A DNA stretch of 60,979 nt from Undibacterium sp. (GTDB taxonomy: Bacteria; Pseudomonadota; Gammaproteobacteria; Burkholderiales; Burkholderiaceae_D). Shown piece by piece: positions 37,432 to 47,361 of the stretch (positions within the stretch are counted from its first letter, which is position 1; every line of letters begins with the position of its first letter). The notes beneath the pieces are model-generated. The model did no database searches and had not been told where the DNA came from. It worked only from the letters and a program-made list of their open reading frames with translations. The DNA lies in NCBI RefSeq assembly GCF_030651495.1, contig NZ_JAUSFI010000105.1, positions 1 to 60,979 on the forward strand, in the 5' to 3' direction. Position numbers and translations under genes: made by a program.

Positions 37432-38862
37432 TCAGTGAGTCTGTGAAATGACGGAGGTATTCTCAACGCTATCGGGTTGCCAGCCACCGCCCAGTGCCTT
37501 ATACAGACGCACATGGTCGGCGCTGAGATCGGTGCTGGTACTTGCCACCGCGTCTTGAGTGCTAAATAAAGTGCGCTGTGTTTCCAGCACGGTCTGAAAA
37601 TCTACCAGGCCGCTGGCATAGCGTTGACGCGCCATGAGTGCCGCATTGGCCGCCGCCTCGGCGGCGTTACCCAAACGCAGCAGGCGTTCGCGGTCGCCTG
37701 CCAGCGCGACTAAAGCATCTTCCACTTCTTTTAACGCTATCAGCACGGTAGATTGATAAGACATGCGTGCCTGTTCAAAGGCTGCTTGCTGGTAGCGTAC
37801 TTGTGCCCGGCTAGCACCAGCATCAAAAATCGGGAGTGATACATTGGCTAAAATTGCACTGACTATTGATGCACTGTTGGCCAGTGTTCCAATAGTTAAT
37901 CCCTGCAGCCCGAGGGAACCGCCAATTTGAAAGCTTGGATACCGTGCTGCATCGGCTTGCCTTACCTTAGACCAGGCGGCGCTAATTTGATACTCGGCAG
38001 CATGTACGTCGGGCCGCTGGCGCAGTGTTTCAGCTGGGATGCTCATGACCAGATCGGCTTGCGGCTGTGGCACCGGACTGATGATTTCGAGTTGTGTTTG
38101 TAACGCATTGGGCGCTTGACCGCATAGCACCGCAAGGCTGTGGCGAAGCTGTGCAACATTGGTTTCCAGTGTCGGAATTTGCGCTCTAGTCTGTTCACTG
38201 GCAGCACGTGCTTGTTCACCTTCTAGCGAAGTCAATAGACCAGCCTGCACGCGCCAGTTGGTGATTTGTAAGGTCTCTAACTGACTGTTGAGATTCTCTT
38301 GTGCGATGGCGAACCGCGCCTGGGTACCGCGTAGCTGAATGTAAGTGACGGCCACTTCAGCAGCGATCGACACTTGTACTCCGGCTAAGTTGGCTGCGCT
38401 GGATTCGGTGTTCGCCTCGCTAGCTTGCAATGCACTGCGATTGCCGCCAAAGACATCCGGCTCCCAACTGGCGTCAAATCCGGCGTGGAACGAATTACTA
38501 GGACTGGCGTCGCCTGACTTGCTGCGTTGCGCCGAGGCCGCAGCATCAATCCGTGGAAACAGTGAAGCCGCAGCAACATCGCGCAAGGCACGCGATTGCA
38601 GTAATGCCGTTTTCGCAATGGCAACGGTGCTGTTCGCTTGTAAAGCCTGGCCGATTAATTTGTCGAGCAGTGGATCATTAAAACGCTGCCACCATTGACC
38701 CAGATTAGTACTGCCATTTACAAGAGATGATGCGGGTGCAACGGCAGATGCCGACCAAGTCATCGGTACTGTGAGATCGGGCAGCAGCGGGAGCGGTGTT
38801 AGCGAGGAGACGCAGGCGGCAAGCGGCAAGACCATCGCTGACAAGGCAATCTTATATAACAT
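37432..38862 (-). CDS. Outer-membrane efflux lipoprotein (NodT family)
   Basis: TolC-like outer-membrane channel component, 476 residues from the ATG at 38862 (a GTG four codons upstream is less likely given the AGGG spacing). It has a lipoprotein signal with LAAC and two OEP domains with repeated long helices. It is the first gene of the four-gene operon with the adaptor, ATPase and permease, 11 bases before the adaptor. Confidence 0.9.
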   Translation of the reverse strand: MLYKIALSAMVLPLAACVSSLTPLPLLPDLTVPMTWSASAVAPASSLVNGSTNLGQWWQRFNDPLLDKLIGQALQANSTVAIAKTALLQSRALRDVAAASLFPRIDAAASAQRSKSGDASPSNSFHAGFDASWEPDVFGGNRSALQASEANTESSAANLAGVQVSIAAEVAVTYIQLRGTQARFAIAQENLNSQLETLQITNWRVQAGLLTSLEGEQARAASEQTRAQIPTLETNVAQLRHSLAVLCGQAPNALQTQLEIISPVPQPQADLVMSIPAETLRQRPDVHAAEYQISAAWSKVRQADAARYPSFQIGGSLGLQGLTIGTLANSASIVSAILANVSLPIFDAGASRAQVRYQQAAFEQARMSYQSTVLIALKEVEDALVALAGDRERLLRLGNAAEAAANAALMARQRYASGLVDFQTVLETQRTLFSTQDAVASTSTDLSADHVRLYKALGGGWQPDSVENTSVISQTH

Positions 38863-39398
38863 AGTTGCTTTCACCCTATTTACATGTGAAAAAAATAGAT
38901 TATTTTAAGTAGGTATCGGTGTATGAAGCATGACTAAACTCTTCTCAAGTCATGTTTTCAACTGCGATTTTGTTCAATATTATTGTTAATTTTATTGACG
39001 ATTCGGGTTATTTTGCCGTTTATCTTGGCGATGTAAAGTACCTGGGCATTGGCACGATTGCGGTCGATTCATCACTCTTTTTGTTACCTATGACAGTAAA
39101 AAAAAGCATTTTTTCAACATGATTAATTCCTTTGGTTTTAGATAGATCTTGTTTGTTCTTTATAACGCTTCTTAAATGCAATTTATGTACGGTAACCCAC
39201 ATAAAACCTGAACTGATCATTTGCTTTTGAAGAAGTGATGTTATTGGTTTTGCCTTAAGTATGCGTGATTTAAAGTATAGCTGCTTCGTTCGCTAACGCA
39301 CAGAACGGGCCTGTAACAGCATGTAAATTATGGTTGGCCAATACCTAAAATTCCTCCTCGAGACACCTTAAATTTTTCATCCATCAATGGAGATCAGC
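38863..39398. other. Divergent intergenic region, efflux operon / FMN reductase
   Basis: AT-rich region of about 530 bases with no coding frame I accept; a 66-codon minus-strand frame at 39020-39220 lacks protein-like character. Divergent promoters are expected here. Confidence 0.5.
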
Positions 39399-39950
39399 AT
39401 GAGCCAGATTCAGATCGCAGTCATCGTCGGCAGCCTACGCCAAGATTCGTTCAATCGCAAATTGGCAAGCGCCATAGAAAAACTAGCACCAGCAGATGTC
39501 ACATTTAAACAAATACAAATCGGTGATTTGCCTTTGTATAATCAAGATGATGACGAAAATCAGGCAGTATCCGTTAAGCGCTTAAAGGCTGAAACTTTGG
39601 CGTCTCATGGGCTGCTATTCGTTACGCCTGAATACAACCGTTCACTCCCTGGCGTACTCAAAAATGCGATTGATCACGCTTCCCGCCCGTACGGCCAGAG
39701 CGCATGGGCAGGTAAGCCCGCAGGTGTGCTGGGTGTGTCGGTTGGTGCCATTGGTACCGCTATGGCACAACAGCATTTACGCAATATTCTGGCCTATCTT
39801 GATGTGCCAACACTGGGGCAGCCAGAAGCATTTATTCAGGCAAAGGATGGTTTGTTCGACGCGGAAGATAATATTGGTGAGGGGAGTAAAAAATTCTTGC
39901 AGAGCTGGATGAACCACTATGTTACCTGGGTGAGAACACACGTCGCCTGA
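39399..39950 (+). CDS. NADPH-dependent FMN reductase / quinone reductase
   Basis: Flavodoxin-like cytoplasmic enzyme of 183 residues that transfers electrons from NAD(P)H through FMN to quinones or similar acceptors. The FMN phosphate loop is GSLRQDSFNRKL and the second FMN motif is TPEYNRSLPGVLKNAIDHASRP. A GGAG precedes the ATG at 39399 rather than the ATG four codons upstream. Resembles ChrR/YieF-type proteins; true acceptor unknown. Confidence 0.88.
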   Translation: MSQIQIAVIVGSLRQDSFNRKLASAIEKLAPADVTFKQIQIGDLPLYNQDDDENQAVSVKRLKAETLASHGLLFVTPEYNRSLPGVLKNAIDHASRPYGQSAWAGKPAGVLGVSVGAIGTAMAQQHLRNILAYLDVPTLGQPEAFIQAKDGLFDAEDNIGEGSKKFLQSWMNHYVTWVRTHVA

Positions 39951-39967
39951 CGCATCCTAGGGTGGAC

Positions 39968-40831
39968 TTATTCGGCGTATTCGTATTGCACACTGGTGAT
40001 GCGTCCGCGCCAATAAGGTTTCGTCCCGTCGGGTAACAACCAGGTAACCTCACCATCCTGCGGTATCTTCATCCCATCGCGCGTGACGGTATTCCAGTAT
40101 TGCCCTTGCCACGGGGCAGTCTCGATGTTACCTGCAACGAGTCGTCCGCGTGCTTCCGCTCGTATGGTATCAATCAATCCATTTGCCTGAAAATGAAATA
40201 GCAAACTTAGCGTCAGCGCACCGTCTTGTAGCGTTGCCCGCGCCGAATGAACATCGACGGCGTCCCAATGTACACCTTGGCTTGGCAGCAGTGCTGTCGG
40301 ATACCAGGCTGCCTCGGCAAAAAAACGCATCAGTTCGCCGCGCGCTAGCGGATCTCCTCCGCGTTGTTCGGCCATTGTCACCAGTCCGAATACTGCAGCA
40401 TGTAAAAGGCCTGCGCCGGCGATGTACGCGTCATGCACGTGAACCGGCAGGCCGGGCATCATCAAGACGCGTGCATCCCAGTCAAAACCGGGGCGGCGTG
40501 TGATTACGCGCTGGGTTGATGTGAATGGTTTCCAGCGCTCGGACGTTTCGCTCATATTGAATGTCCCTTGGTGCGTCATACTGACAGCGGCCACGATAGA
40601 CTGGCCATCGGTCAACACGGTTTGAAAATACCGCTTAACCGGAACCGGTAAGCCTTCAAGTTCACTAGCATGAAATACCTTAGGCGCAAACGAGATTTTG
40701 GTGTCGTCAAGTTGCGCTCTTAATTTTTTGGTGCCGGCGTCCCAATGAGCGTTGCCATAAATGCGTACAGCAAACATGAGCAATACCAGCAGCACCGGAA
40801 TTAGCATCAGAAAAATAATTTTTACCGACAT
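39968..40831 (-). CDS. DUF6544-like protein of unknown function
   Basis: A 287-residue protein starting MSVKIIFLMLIPVLLVLLMF, which forms an N-terminal membrane anchor. The rest is a soluble beta-rich domain containing LPVPVKRYFQTVL, the FDWDARVLMMPGLPVHVHDAY block and AWYPTALLP, which recall the DUF6544 (former YcfI-like) group. Function is unknown. It follows the VIT1-like gene by 31 bases on the same strand, so the two are probably cotranscribed. Confidence 0.72.
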   Translation of the reverse strand: MSVKIIFLMLIPVLLVLLMFAVRIYGNAHWDAGTKKLRAQLDDTKISFAPKVFHASELEGLPVPVKRYFQTVLTDGQSIVAAVSMTHQGTFNMSETSERWKPFTSTQRVITRRPGFDWDARVLMMPGLPVHVHDAYIAGAGLLHAAVFGLVTMAEQRGGDPLARGELMRFFAEAAWYPTALLPSQGVHWDAVDVHSARATLQDGALTLSLLFHFQANGLIDTIRAEARGRLVAGNIETAPWQGQYWNTVTRDGMKIPQDGEVTWLLPDGTKPYWRGRITSVQYEYAE

Positions 40832-40862
40832 GATGGCTTTGTCTCGGGGGGCAGCAACAGAC

Positions 40863-41564
40863 TTAGACCGCAGTACCAAACAAGGCACCGACGCCAGCAG
40901 TAATCGCCATTGCCAGAGCGCCCCAAAAAGTGACCCGCCATGCACCGAGTACCGGTTTGGCACCACCTACTTTGGCTGCGGTATAACCTAATGCGGCCAG
41001 AAACACCAGCGAGGTTGCCGCGACCCAGAAAATCATGCCTTTTTCGGGGGCGATTGCGGTCACTGCAAGGGGCAGTACCGCACCGACGGCGAAACTGGCT
41101 GCTGATGCTAGCGCCGCCTGTACTGGTCGCGCGCTCAGTGCGTCGGAGATGCCAAGCTCATCGCGTGCATGCGCACCCAAGGCATCGTGGGTCATCAGTT
41201 GTTCCGCGACCTGACGTGCCAGAGTGGGTTCTAGCCCTCTGGCGACATAGATCGCCGTCAGCTCATGGTGTTCGGAAATCGGGTCTGCATCGAGTTCGGT
41301 TTGTTCGCGCGATAGATCTGCTTTTTCGGTATCCGCCTGCGAATGGACCGAGACATATTCGCCCGCTGCCATTGACATAGCACCCGCCACTAAACCTGCG
41401 ACACCGGTGACCAGAATGTTTTGTTGGCTGGCACTGGCAGCGGCCACGCCAACTAACAGACTGGCGGTAGAGACGATGCCATCGTTGGCACCAAGTACGG
41501 CGGCGCGTAACCAGCCGATACGGTCGGTGCGGTGGCGTTCTATGTGACGGCGAGGTGAGATCAT
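40863..41564 (-). CDS. VIT1/CCC1-family iron/manganese transporter
   Basis: Membrane protein of 233 residues that moves Fe2+ or Mn2+ out of the cytoplasm or into a store. It shows the family start RAAVLGANDGIVSTASLLVGVA, a first helix pair ending AGAMSMAAGEYVSV, a cytoplasmic metal-binding domain rich in Glu/His, and C-terminal helices. The ATG at 41564 has a GGAG; 17 upstream codons (from 41615) also stay open. Confidence 0.85.
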   Translation of the reverse strand: MISPRRHIERHRTDRIGWLRAAVLGANDGIVSTASLLVGVAAASASQQNILVTGVAGLVAGAMSMAAGEYVSVHSQADTEKADLSREQTELDADPISEHHELTAIYVARGLEPTLARQVAEQLMTHDALGAHARDELGISDALSARPVQAALASAASFAVGAVLPLAVTAIAPEKGMIFWVAATSLVFLAALGYTAAKVGGAKPVLGAWRVTFWGALAMAITAGVGALFGTAV

Positions 41565-41967
41565 GTTTGTAGGGCTCCGTGGATTGATCCGAAGCGCCTC
41601 GGCTTCGGCATTCATTCTAGTGTACTGCACATTAACTTTTAAAATCAAATACAGGGACCCCGGACACGCAACATCGATGCTGGTTGCAGGCAACCAGGCT
41701 GGAAAGGCATATGAACAGTACCTGGTGGACTTGCTCATGATTGCGTATTTTTCGCTTAGATACCGGATCTTTGTTTATTCGCCTTAAGTGCGCTGGCGTA
41801 CTGACAGTTGGCACTATGCTGACGATGATAGGTCGCAAAATATCTGTTGAATTGATGTTATTGAAATTTTGGTGGTTTTTCAGCAAAGTTCGCGATCCGA
41901 TGAATACGTTCTCGCTAACGGTCCCGCTGATAGTTTCGTTCTACTCCCACATTCAAGGAGAATTAAG

Positions 41968-43026
41968 ATGCAAATCGGCATGATAGGGTTGGGTCGCATG
42001 GGCGCGAACATGGTACGGCGCCTGATCAGGCATGAGCATGCTTGTGTGGTCTATGATCTGCAAGCCACGGCGATTGAAGCCATTCTTCAACCGGGTATCG
42101 TTGGCGCAAGGTCGCTGAAAGAGTTAGTCGATAAGTTACCCCATCCGCGGTTGATCTGGCTCATGTTGCCAGCGGCGATAGTCGATGAAAATTTGTCCGC
42201 CTTAATGCCATTACTCAGCCCTGGAGATATCATTATTGACGGTGGTAATTCGTATTATCAGGATGATATCCGGCGGGGCGCAGCAATGAAGTTGCTCAAT
42301 CTCCATTATGTAGATGTCGGCACCAGCGGCGGCATCGCGGGCTTTGAACGCGGCTACTGTCTCATGATCGGAGGTGAAAAAGAAGTCGTCCAACTGCTGG
42401 CACCAATCTTCGCCGCGCTTGCGCCTGGGATTGATGCGGCACCAGCGACAACGGGTAGAAAACCTTCAGATAATGACACTAAAAGCACCGCCGAACATGG
42501 TTATTTGCACTGTGGTCCGCAAGGGGCAGGGCATTTTGTCAAAATGGTACACAACGGTATCGAATACGGCATCATGGGCGCGTATGCCGAAGGCTTAAAT
42601 ATCCTCCACCATGCCAATGTCGGCATGCAGACGCATGAAGCAAATGCCGAAACCACGCCGCTACGTCATCCTGAATTTTATCAATATGATTTAGACCTGT
42701 CCGAGATTACAGAACTCTGGCGACGCGGCAGCGTGATTGGGTCTTGGTTGCTCGATCTGACTGCCAGCGCCCTGCTCAATGACGCGAAGCTGGATAATTA
42801 TGAAGGCCGTGTATCAGATTCGGGAGAAGGGCGCTGGACCATCATGGCCGCCCTCGACGAAGCTGTGCCTATTCCAATTTTGAGCGCAGCGCTGTATCAA
42901 CGCTTTGGCTCGCGCGGCGAAGCTGATTTTGCCAATAAGGTATTGTCAGCCATGCGGCATGGCTTTGGCGGCCATAGGGAAGCGATGGACAAGCAAACAG
43001 GGGGCGGGAATGAGCGCGCGAGATGA
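41968..43026 (+). CDS. gnd: 6-phosphogluconate dehydrogenase, decarboxylating
   Basis: Oxidises 6-phosphogluconate to ribulose 5-phosphate in the pentose phosphate pathway. The ATG at 41968 follows AAGGAGAA and gives 352 residues, matching the short (YqeC/GndA-like, often NAD+-linked) class. Rossmann motif GLGRMGANMVRRL is at the start, the substrate-binding block SGGIAGFERGYCLMIGG follows and the catalytic GPQGAGHFVKMVHNGIEYG. About 25 extra Asp/Thr/Ala-rich residues lie just before this last block. Confidence 0.9.
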   Translation: MQIGMIGLGRMGANMVRRLIRHEHACVVYDLQATAIEAILQPGIVGARSLKELVDKLPHPRLIWLMLPAAIVDENLSALMPLLSPGDIIIDGGNSYYQDDIRRGAAMKLLNLHYVDVGTSGGIAGFERGYCLMIGGEKEVVQLLAPIFAALAPGIDAAPATTGRKPSDNDTKSTAEHGYLHCGPQGAGHFVKMVHNGIEYGIMGAYAEGLNILHHANVGMQTHEANAETTPLRHPEFYQYDLDLSEITELWRRGSVIGSWLLDLTASALLNDAKLDNYEGRVSDSGEGRWTIMAALDEAVPIPILSAALYQRFGSRGEADFANKVLSAMRHGFGGHREAMDKQTGGGNERAR

Positions 43027-43084
43027 GATCGTTTTTCGCCAGTTGCCCAATCGGTATGCAACTAATATCTACTAGGACAAACGC

Positions 43085-44737
43085 ATGAACATTAGCCCGC
43101 TCGCCGGCAAACCGGCTACCGCTGCCATGTTGGTTAACATTCCTAAACTTATCACGGCCTATTACAGTGAGGTGCCCGATCCTGCGGTGCCAGCGCAGCG
43201 CGTAGCGTTTGGTACCTCGGGTCATCGCGGGTCATCACTTGAGCTCAGTTTTAACGAATGGCATGTACTCGCCATTACCCAGGCGCTATGCGATTACCGT
43301 GTCATACAGGGTATTAATGGGCCATTGTTTCTCGGCATCGACACCCATGCCTTATCGACTTCCGCTTGCGCCAGTGCGCTTGAAGTGCTGGCTGCCAATG
43401 GTGTCGATGTCATGCTGGCGCATGGTGACGAATTTACCCCGACGCCCGCTATCTCGCTTGCGATATTGAACTATAACCGTGGACGCAATTCGGCTTTTGC
43501 CGATGGCATCGTCATCACGCCGTCGCACAACCCGCCTGACGACGGCGGCTATAAATACAACCCGACTAACGGTGGCCCGGCCGACACCAGTGTCACCGCC
43601 TGGATCGAAGCAAAAGCGAACGAGTTTTTAAAAAACAATCTTCATGGCGTTAAGCGCATCTCACTGGCAAAGGCCTTGCGCGCCGATACCACGCACCGCT
43701 ACGATTATCTGAACGCTTATGTGAATCAGCTCGATCAGATCATCGACATGGCAGTCATTCGCGGTGCGAATATCCGCCTTGGCGCAGACCCGCTAGGCGG
43801 TGCCGGCGTGCACTATTGGGGCTTAATTGGTGAGCGCTATCAGTTAAATTTAACAGTGATCAGCGACGAGGTCGACCCGACTTTTCGTTTTATGAGCGCC
43901 GATTGGGATGGCAAAATTCGCATGGACCCCTCATCGCCGTATGCCATGCAGCGCCTGATCGGCTTGCTTGCGCACGAAAATTCTTACGATATCGCATTTG
44001 CGTGTGATACCGATCACGACCGCCACGGTATCGTTAGCCCCAGCGCAGGTTTACTGCCTGCGAATCATTATCTGGCCGTGGCTATCGATTACCTGTTTCA
44101 GCATCGCCCGCTATGGGCTAGCGATGTCCGGGTAGGAAAAACCCTGGTCAGCAGTCAGATGATTGATCGTGTCTGTGCCAGATTGGAACGAAAATTATAT
44201 GAGGTTCCAGTAGGTTTTAAATGGTTTGCCGATGGTTTATATAACGGCTCGCTCGGTTTTTGCGGCGAAGAAAGTGCCGGTGCCTCGTTCTTGCGAATTG
44301 ATGGCAGCGTCTGGACCACTGACAAAGACGGCATCGTGCCAGCCTTGCTGGCAGCAGAAATTACCGCCCGCACCGGATCTGACCCCGGCCAGATTTATCG
44401 CCGTCTCGCCAATGAATTAGGTGATCCGGTCGCCGACAGGGTAGAGGCACCCGCGACGCCAGAGCAGAAGAAAATGTTGTCACACCTTTCGGCGCAGCAG
44501 GTGCAATGCTCCGAGCTGGCCGGTGAGAAAATCCAAAGTGTCCTGACCAAAGCACCAGGCAATAGTGCCGGCATCGGCGGCTTGAAAGTTGCCACCGAAG
44601 GTGGCTGGTTCGCAGTCAGACCCTCAGGCACCGAAGATATTTACAAAATCTATGCCGAGAGTTTTCATGGCAAAGAGCATTTGTGCCGTATCGTGGAAGA
44701 AGCGCAAGCGATTGTCGATGCCGCGCTGAAAACATGA
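43085..44737 (+). CDS. pgm: Phosphoglucomutase
   Basis: Interconverts glucose 1-phosphate and glucose 6-phosphate; 550 residues, alpha-D-phosphohexomutase family. The catalytic phosphoserine is Ser147 in TPSHNPPDDGGYKYN, the metal-binding loop is DTDHDRHG, the sugar-binding loop CGEESAGASFL, and RPSGTEDIYKIYAESF binds phosphate. 58 bases after gnd on the same strand, probably one unit. The stop is two bases from the end of the convergent HD-GYP gene. Confidence 0.94.
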   Translation: MNISPLAGKPATAAMLVNIPKLITAYYSEVPDPAVPAQRVAFGTSGHRGSSLELSFNEWHVLAITQALCDYRVIQGINGPLFLGIDTHALSTSACASALEVLAANGVDVMLAHGDEFTPTPAISLAILNYNRGRNSAFADGIVITPSHNPPDDGGYKYNPTNGGPADTSVTAWIEAKANEFLKNNLHGVKRISLAKALRADTTHRYDYLNAYVNQLDQIIDMAVIRGANIRLGADPLGGAGVHYWGLIGERYQLNLTVISDEVDPTFRFMSADWDGKIRMDPSSPYAMQRLIGLLAHENSYDIAFACDTDHDRHGIVSPSAGLLPANHYLAVAIDYLFQHRPLWASDVRVGKTLVSSQMIDRVCARLERKLYEVPVGFKWFADGLYNGSLGFCGEESAGASFLRIDGSVWTTDKDGIVPALLAAEITARTGSDPGQIYRRLANELGDPVADRVEAPATPEQKKMLSHLSAQQVQCSELAGEKIQSVLTKAPGNSAGIGGLKVATEGGWFAVRPSGTEDIYKIYAESFHGKEHLCRIVEEAQAIVDAALKT

Positions 44738-44739
44738 AA

Positions 44740-46128
44740 CTATGGCGCAGGGGCATCATCCGATAATCGCGCCAATGCAGCCTTGAGCGCATTAAAGCAT
44801 TCTGCATCGATGGCAGTGCCTACGGTCTCCGCCATTATTTCTAGTGTTCTAGGTATCGGGATCGCACCGCGATAGGGGCGTTCGGCTGTAATCGCGTCAA
44901 AAATATCGGCGGTCGTGATGATGCGGGTTTCCAGGCAGATGGCGTCCGCCTTCAGGCCGCGCGGATAACCGCCGCCATCTAAGCGTTCATGGTGGGCGGC
45001 AGCGACTGTGGCGAGTTCAGAAAATGCGCTGATACGCGAGAGTATGGTTTCAGTGTAAGTGGCGTGCAGTTTGACGGCATCCCACTCTTCGGCATCGAGT
45101 TTTCCTGGTTTATCGAGCACACTATTGCTTACGCCCAATTTGCCCACGTCATGTAACAAGGCGCCGCGTTTGAGCCAGCGGCGGCGCTCAAACGACAAGC
45201 CCATGGCTTCCGCAATCATGTCGGTATATAGGGCAACTCTAGCGCTGTGGCCGCTGGTGTAAGGACTTTTAGAATCAACCACTTGACCAAAAGCGGCAGC
45301 AATGTCGTCGAAGTAATCATCATCCAGCGGTACTTCATGATGGGCTGGCTCCAAGGCAAGGACGGCTTGACTGATCCCCGGCGAATTAAGTGTGGGCCAG
45401 AATGATTCGATTTGTGCGGCACGCTCAAATCCCAGTACCAGGTCAGGATCGAACCAGCGGCCAGAGCGCCGCTTTACCTCATCCATTGCCGCCTGCGCGC
45501 CGTCTGCCGTATGAAACACATCAATCACTTGGGCGAGCAAGGCAATCCGGGCATAAACAGGGATCGCGTCACCGGCTAATCCATCCGGCTTACCCTGACC
45601 ATTATAATGTTCGTCAAGACTGTAGATGCCGGCGGCAACATCTTCCGAGAAACGCAATAAACGCGCAATCTCTGCGCCTCGCTGGCAACGGGTGGCGATC
45701 AATTCATGCGCAATCTCGCTACCATCACGCAAGATCGTTAAAACACTGCGAAAACGTTCGGCCAGACCAGCCTTAAGCCCCGTGTGTTTTAATACGAATT
45801 GCAGCACTTTTGGCAGGCTGTCGCCAACCGTTTTGAAGTCGCGCTTGAAGTTTAAATCATCGGTAAGATATAGTTCGCAAATGCGTGCCGCGTTGCTACT
45901 GCAACCTAAATCCTTCAATAATAATGTGTAGTACAGATCCCATAACTGGTCTTCGGGCAGACCAATCTCACGACCAATATGCATACCTATCCAGCAGCAG
46001 CGTATGCAGTGCCCCTCTGGCTGGCCTTCCGTAATGTCGAGCGCATGACTCAGTGCGCCGATCAACTCAGAAAGTGTAATGCCAATGTTTGGAGGGGTCG
46101 ATTCCAGTGTTGGTTGGAGAGTGTGCAT
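44740..46128 (-). CDS. HD-GYP domain protein (c-di-GMP phosphodiesterase-like)
   Basis: A 462-residue cytoplasmic protein with two HD-like halves. The first (about 30-200) carries GHCIRCCWIGMHIG and LLKDLGCSSNA, where KD replaces the catalytic HD, so it is probably non-catalytic. The second is a canonical HD-GYP domain: LLHDVGKLGV, AAHHERLDGGGYPRGL and DIFDAITAERPYR. Expected to hydrolyse cyclic di-GMP. The ATG at 46128 has AAGGG at good spacing; the ATG three codons earlier overlaps it. Confidence 0.88.
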   Translation of the reverse strand: MHTLQPTLESTPPNIGITLSELIGALSHALDITEGQPEGHCIRCCWIGMHIGREIGLPEDQLWDLYYTLLLKDLGCSSNAARICELYLTDDLNFKRDFKTVGDSLPKVLQFVLKHTGLKAGLAERFRSVLTILRDGSEIAHELIATRCQRGAEIARLLRFSEDVAAGIYSLDEHYNGQGKPDGLAGDAIPVYARIALLAQVIDVFHTADGAQAAMDEVKRRSGRWFDPDLVLGFERAAQIESFWPTLNSPGISQAVLALEPAHHEVPLDDDYFDDIAAAFGQVVDSKSPYTSGHSARVALYTDMIAEAMGLSFERRRWLKRGALLHDVGKLGVSNSVLDKPGKLDAEEWDAVKLHATYTETILSRISAFSELATVAAAHHERLDGGGYPRGLKADAICLETRIITTADIFDAITAERPYRGAIPIPRTLEIMAETVGTAIDAECFNALKAALARLSDDAPAP

Positions 46129-46137
46129 AAGACGCAT

Positions 46138-46584
46138 CCCTTGCTTGGCTGTAATTAAATTTCATTTTACGCGAAGCCTGAGTGACAGGTGTGAGTTAGG
46201 CAAAGTACTTACCTACGGGGTTTTTACAGACAGGCACGCCCAAGACGCAGTCCCCATGCGATTTGTAGGGCAGAGTGGCTGGAAACCCTTACAGATAATG
46301 CGCTGTCAGCTTGCCTGTTTTGAAAATTTTAGGTGTGAATAGGGAAACGCCAAGGATTACCAGTGCGCCGAACCGATGTATAGGGGTTACGCAAACAGTC
46401 ATAGGGGACAGTTCTTGGCATTTTTAATAATGTATAAACGTCCTCTATCATCTTTATGATGCTCGGATAGGGTGGAAATGCTGCTTGTGACAATGGTTTG
46501 ATTGGGAGAATACTTCGATTCTGGTGGTTGAATATTCTATTCGTCATCATTTTTTTCCACGATTTGGAGTTGAACCATGATTGT
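46138..46584. other. Non-coding stretch before the Usp remnant
   Basis: No accepted coding frame. It includes GTGGCTGGAAACCC at 46274, a short match to sequence inside the third palindrome copy, and AT-rich sequence running into the Usp remnant. Confidence 0.4.
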
Positions 46585-46695
46585 GAGACCATTGTCATGG
46601 GTACGATGGGTATGGGCGTGTTCCGCAGTGCGCTGTCTGGCTTGGTGTCGTCGATGGTGTTGCATGCGTCTAAAGTGCCGGTCACTTATCGTTAA
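46585..46695 (+). pseudogene. Universal stress protein C-terminal remnant
   Basis: The reading frame ends ETIVMGTMGMGVFRSALSGL...ASKVPVTYR, which aligns with the C-terminal ATP-binding part of UspA proteins (compare GTRGMGQIANLMIGS...VPVTLIK of the intact gene at 47362-47784). No N-terminal part is present upstream and the second glycine-serine of the ATP motif is lost. It is a truncated leftover; the frame opens at 46498 without Usp similarity in its first 25 residues. Confidence 0.65.
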
Positions 46696-46770
46696 GCATG
46701 CCCACGCCGATCCACTCTACTGACCGGGTTCGCCGCAGGTACAGTCAATGCGACAAATAGGGTAAATAAC

Positions 46771-47316
46771 ATGAAAAAACGCCACCCGCCCACTCACCAG
46801 ATCGAAATGCGCATAGCCGAGCTATCGCAACTGTTCGACTCGATGGATCCGACGCCATTCCATCATCGCGACCTCGATACCAATGCGGAGAGGTTCATTG
46901 AAAGCTGGGCGTTGGAGTTTTCGCAGAATAGCCACTTTCGTATCATCGTCCACATCCAAGAGATGTCGCAGGACAATCCGGCCGCACTGGTCGCAGAGGC
47001 GATTCACAACCACTTCGAGTACAAGTCAGTGTTGTCCAAGCGAAAATTGCGCCTGTTGCTTTTGGAAGGGCAAATCAGCTTGCTGATCGGTCTCGGCTTT
47101 TTAGGGTTGTGTCTGCTCGGTGCCGATCTTCTGTCCGGTTTTGCGAACAATACTTTCCTCAAAATACTGAAGGAAAGCCTGCTGATTGGCGGTTGGGTTG
47201 CCATGTGGCGGCCTATGCAGATTTTTCTCTACGAGTGGTGGCCTATTGTTCGACGAGGCAGGATTTACCGGAACTTGAGTTCTGCTATTGTTCATGTCGT
47301 ACCGGTGAAAGTTTAG
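46771..47316 (+). CDS. Conserved membrane protein of unknown function
   Basis: A 181-residue protein with an AGGG before its ATG. The first 95 residues are soluble and charged (IEMRIAELSQLFDSMDPTPFHHRDLD, ERFIESWALEF), including a predicted helical stretch; two hydrophobic segments follow (ISLLIGLGFLGLCLLGADLL and LLIGGWVAMWRPMQIFLYEWW). I do not recognise the family. It sits between a dead and a live universal stress protein gene, so a role in the same stress response is plausible but unproven. Confidence 0.7.
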   Translation: MKKRHPPTHQIEMRIAELSQLFDSMDPTPFHHRDLDTNAERFIESWALEFSQNSHFRIIVHIQEMSQDNPAALVAEAIHNHFEYKSVLSKRKLRLLLLEGQISLLIGLGFLGLCLLGADLLSGFANNTFLKILKESLLIGGWVAMWRPMQIFLYEWWPIVRRGRIYRNLSSAIVHVVPVKV

Positions 47317-47361
47317 ATATCGTACCGAACAACCGTAACAAGGTCGGAGGTTTTTTTATGC

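Noticed and set aside
39020..39220. 66-codon minus-strand open frame before the FMN reductase
   Set aside because: No ribosome site, no family resemblance and AT-rich composition like intergenic DNA; likely chance.
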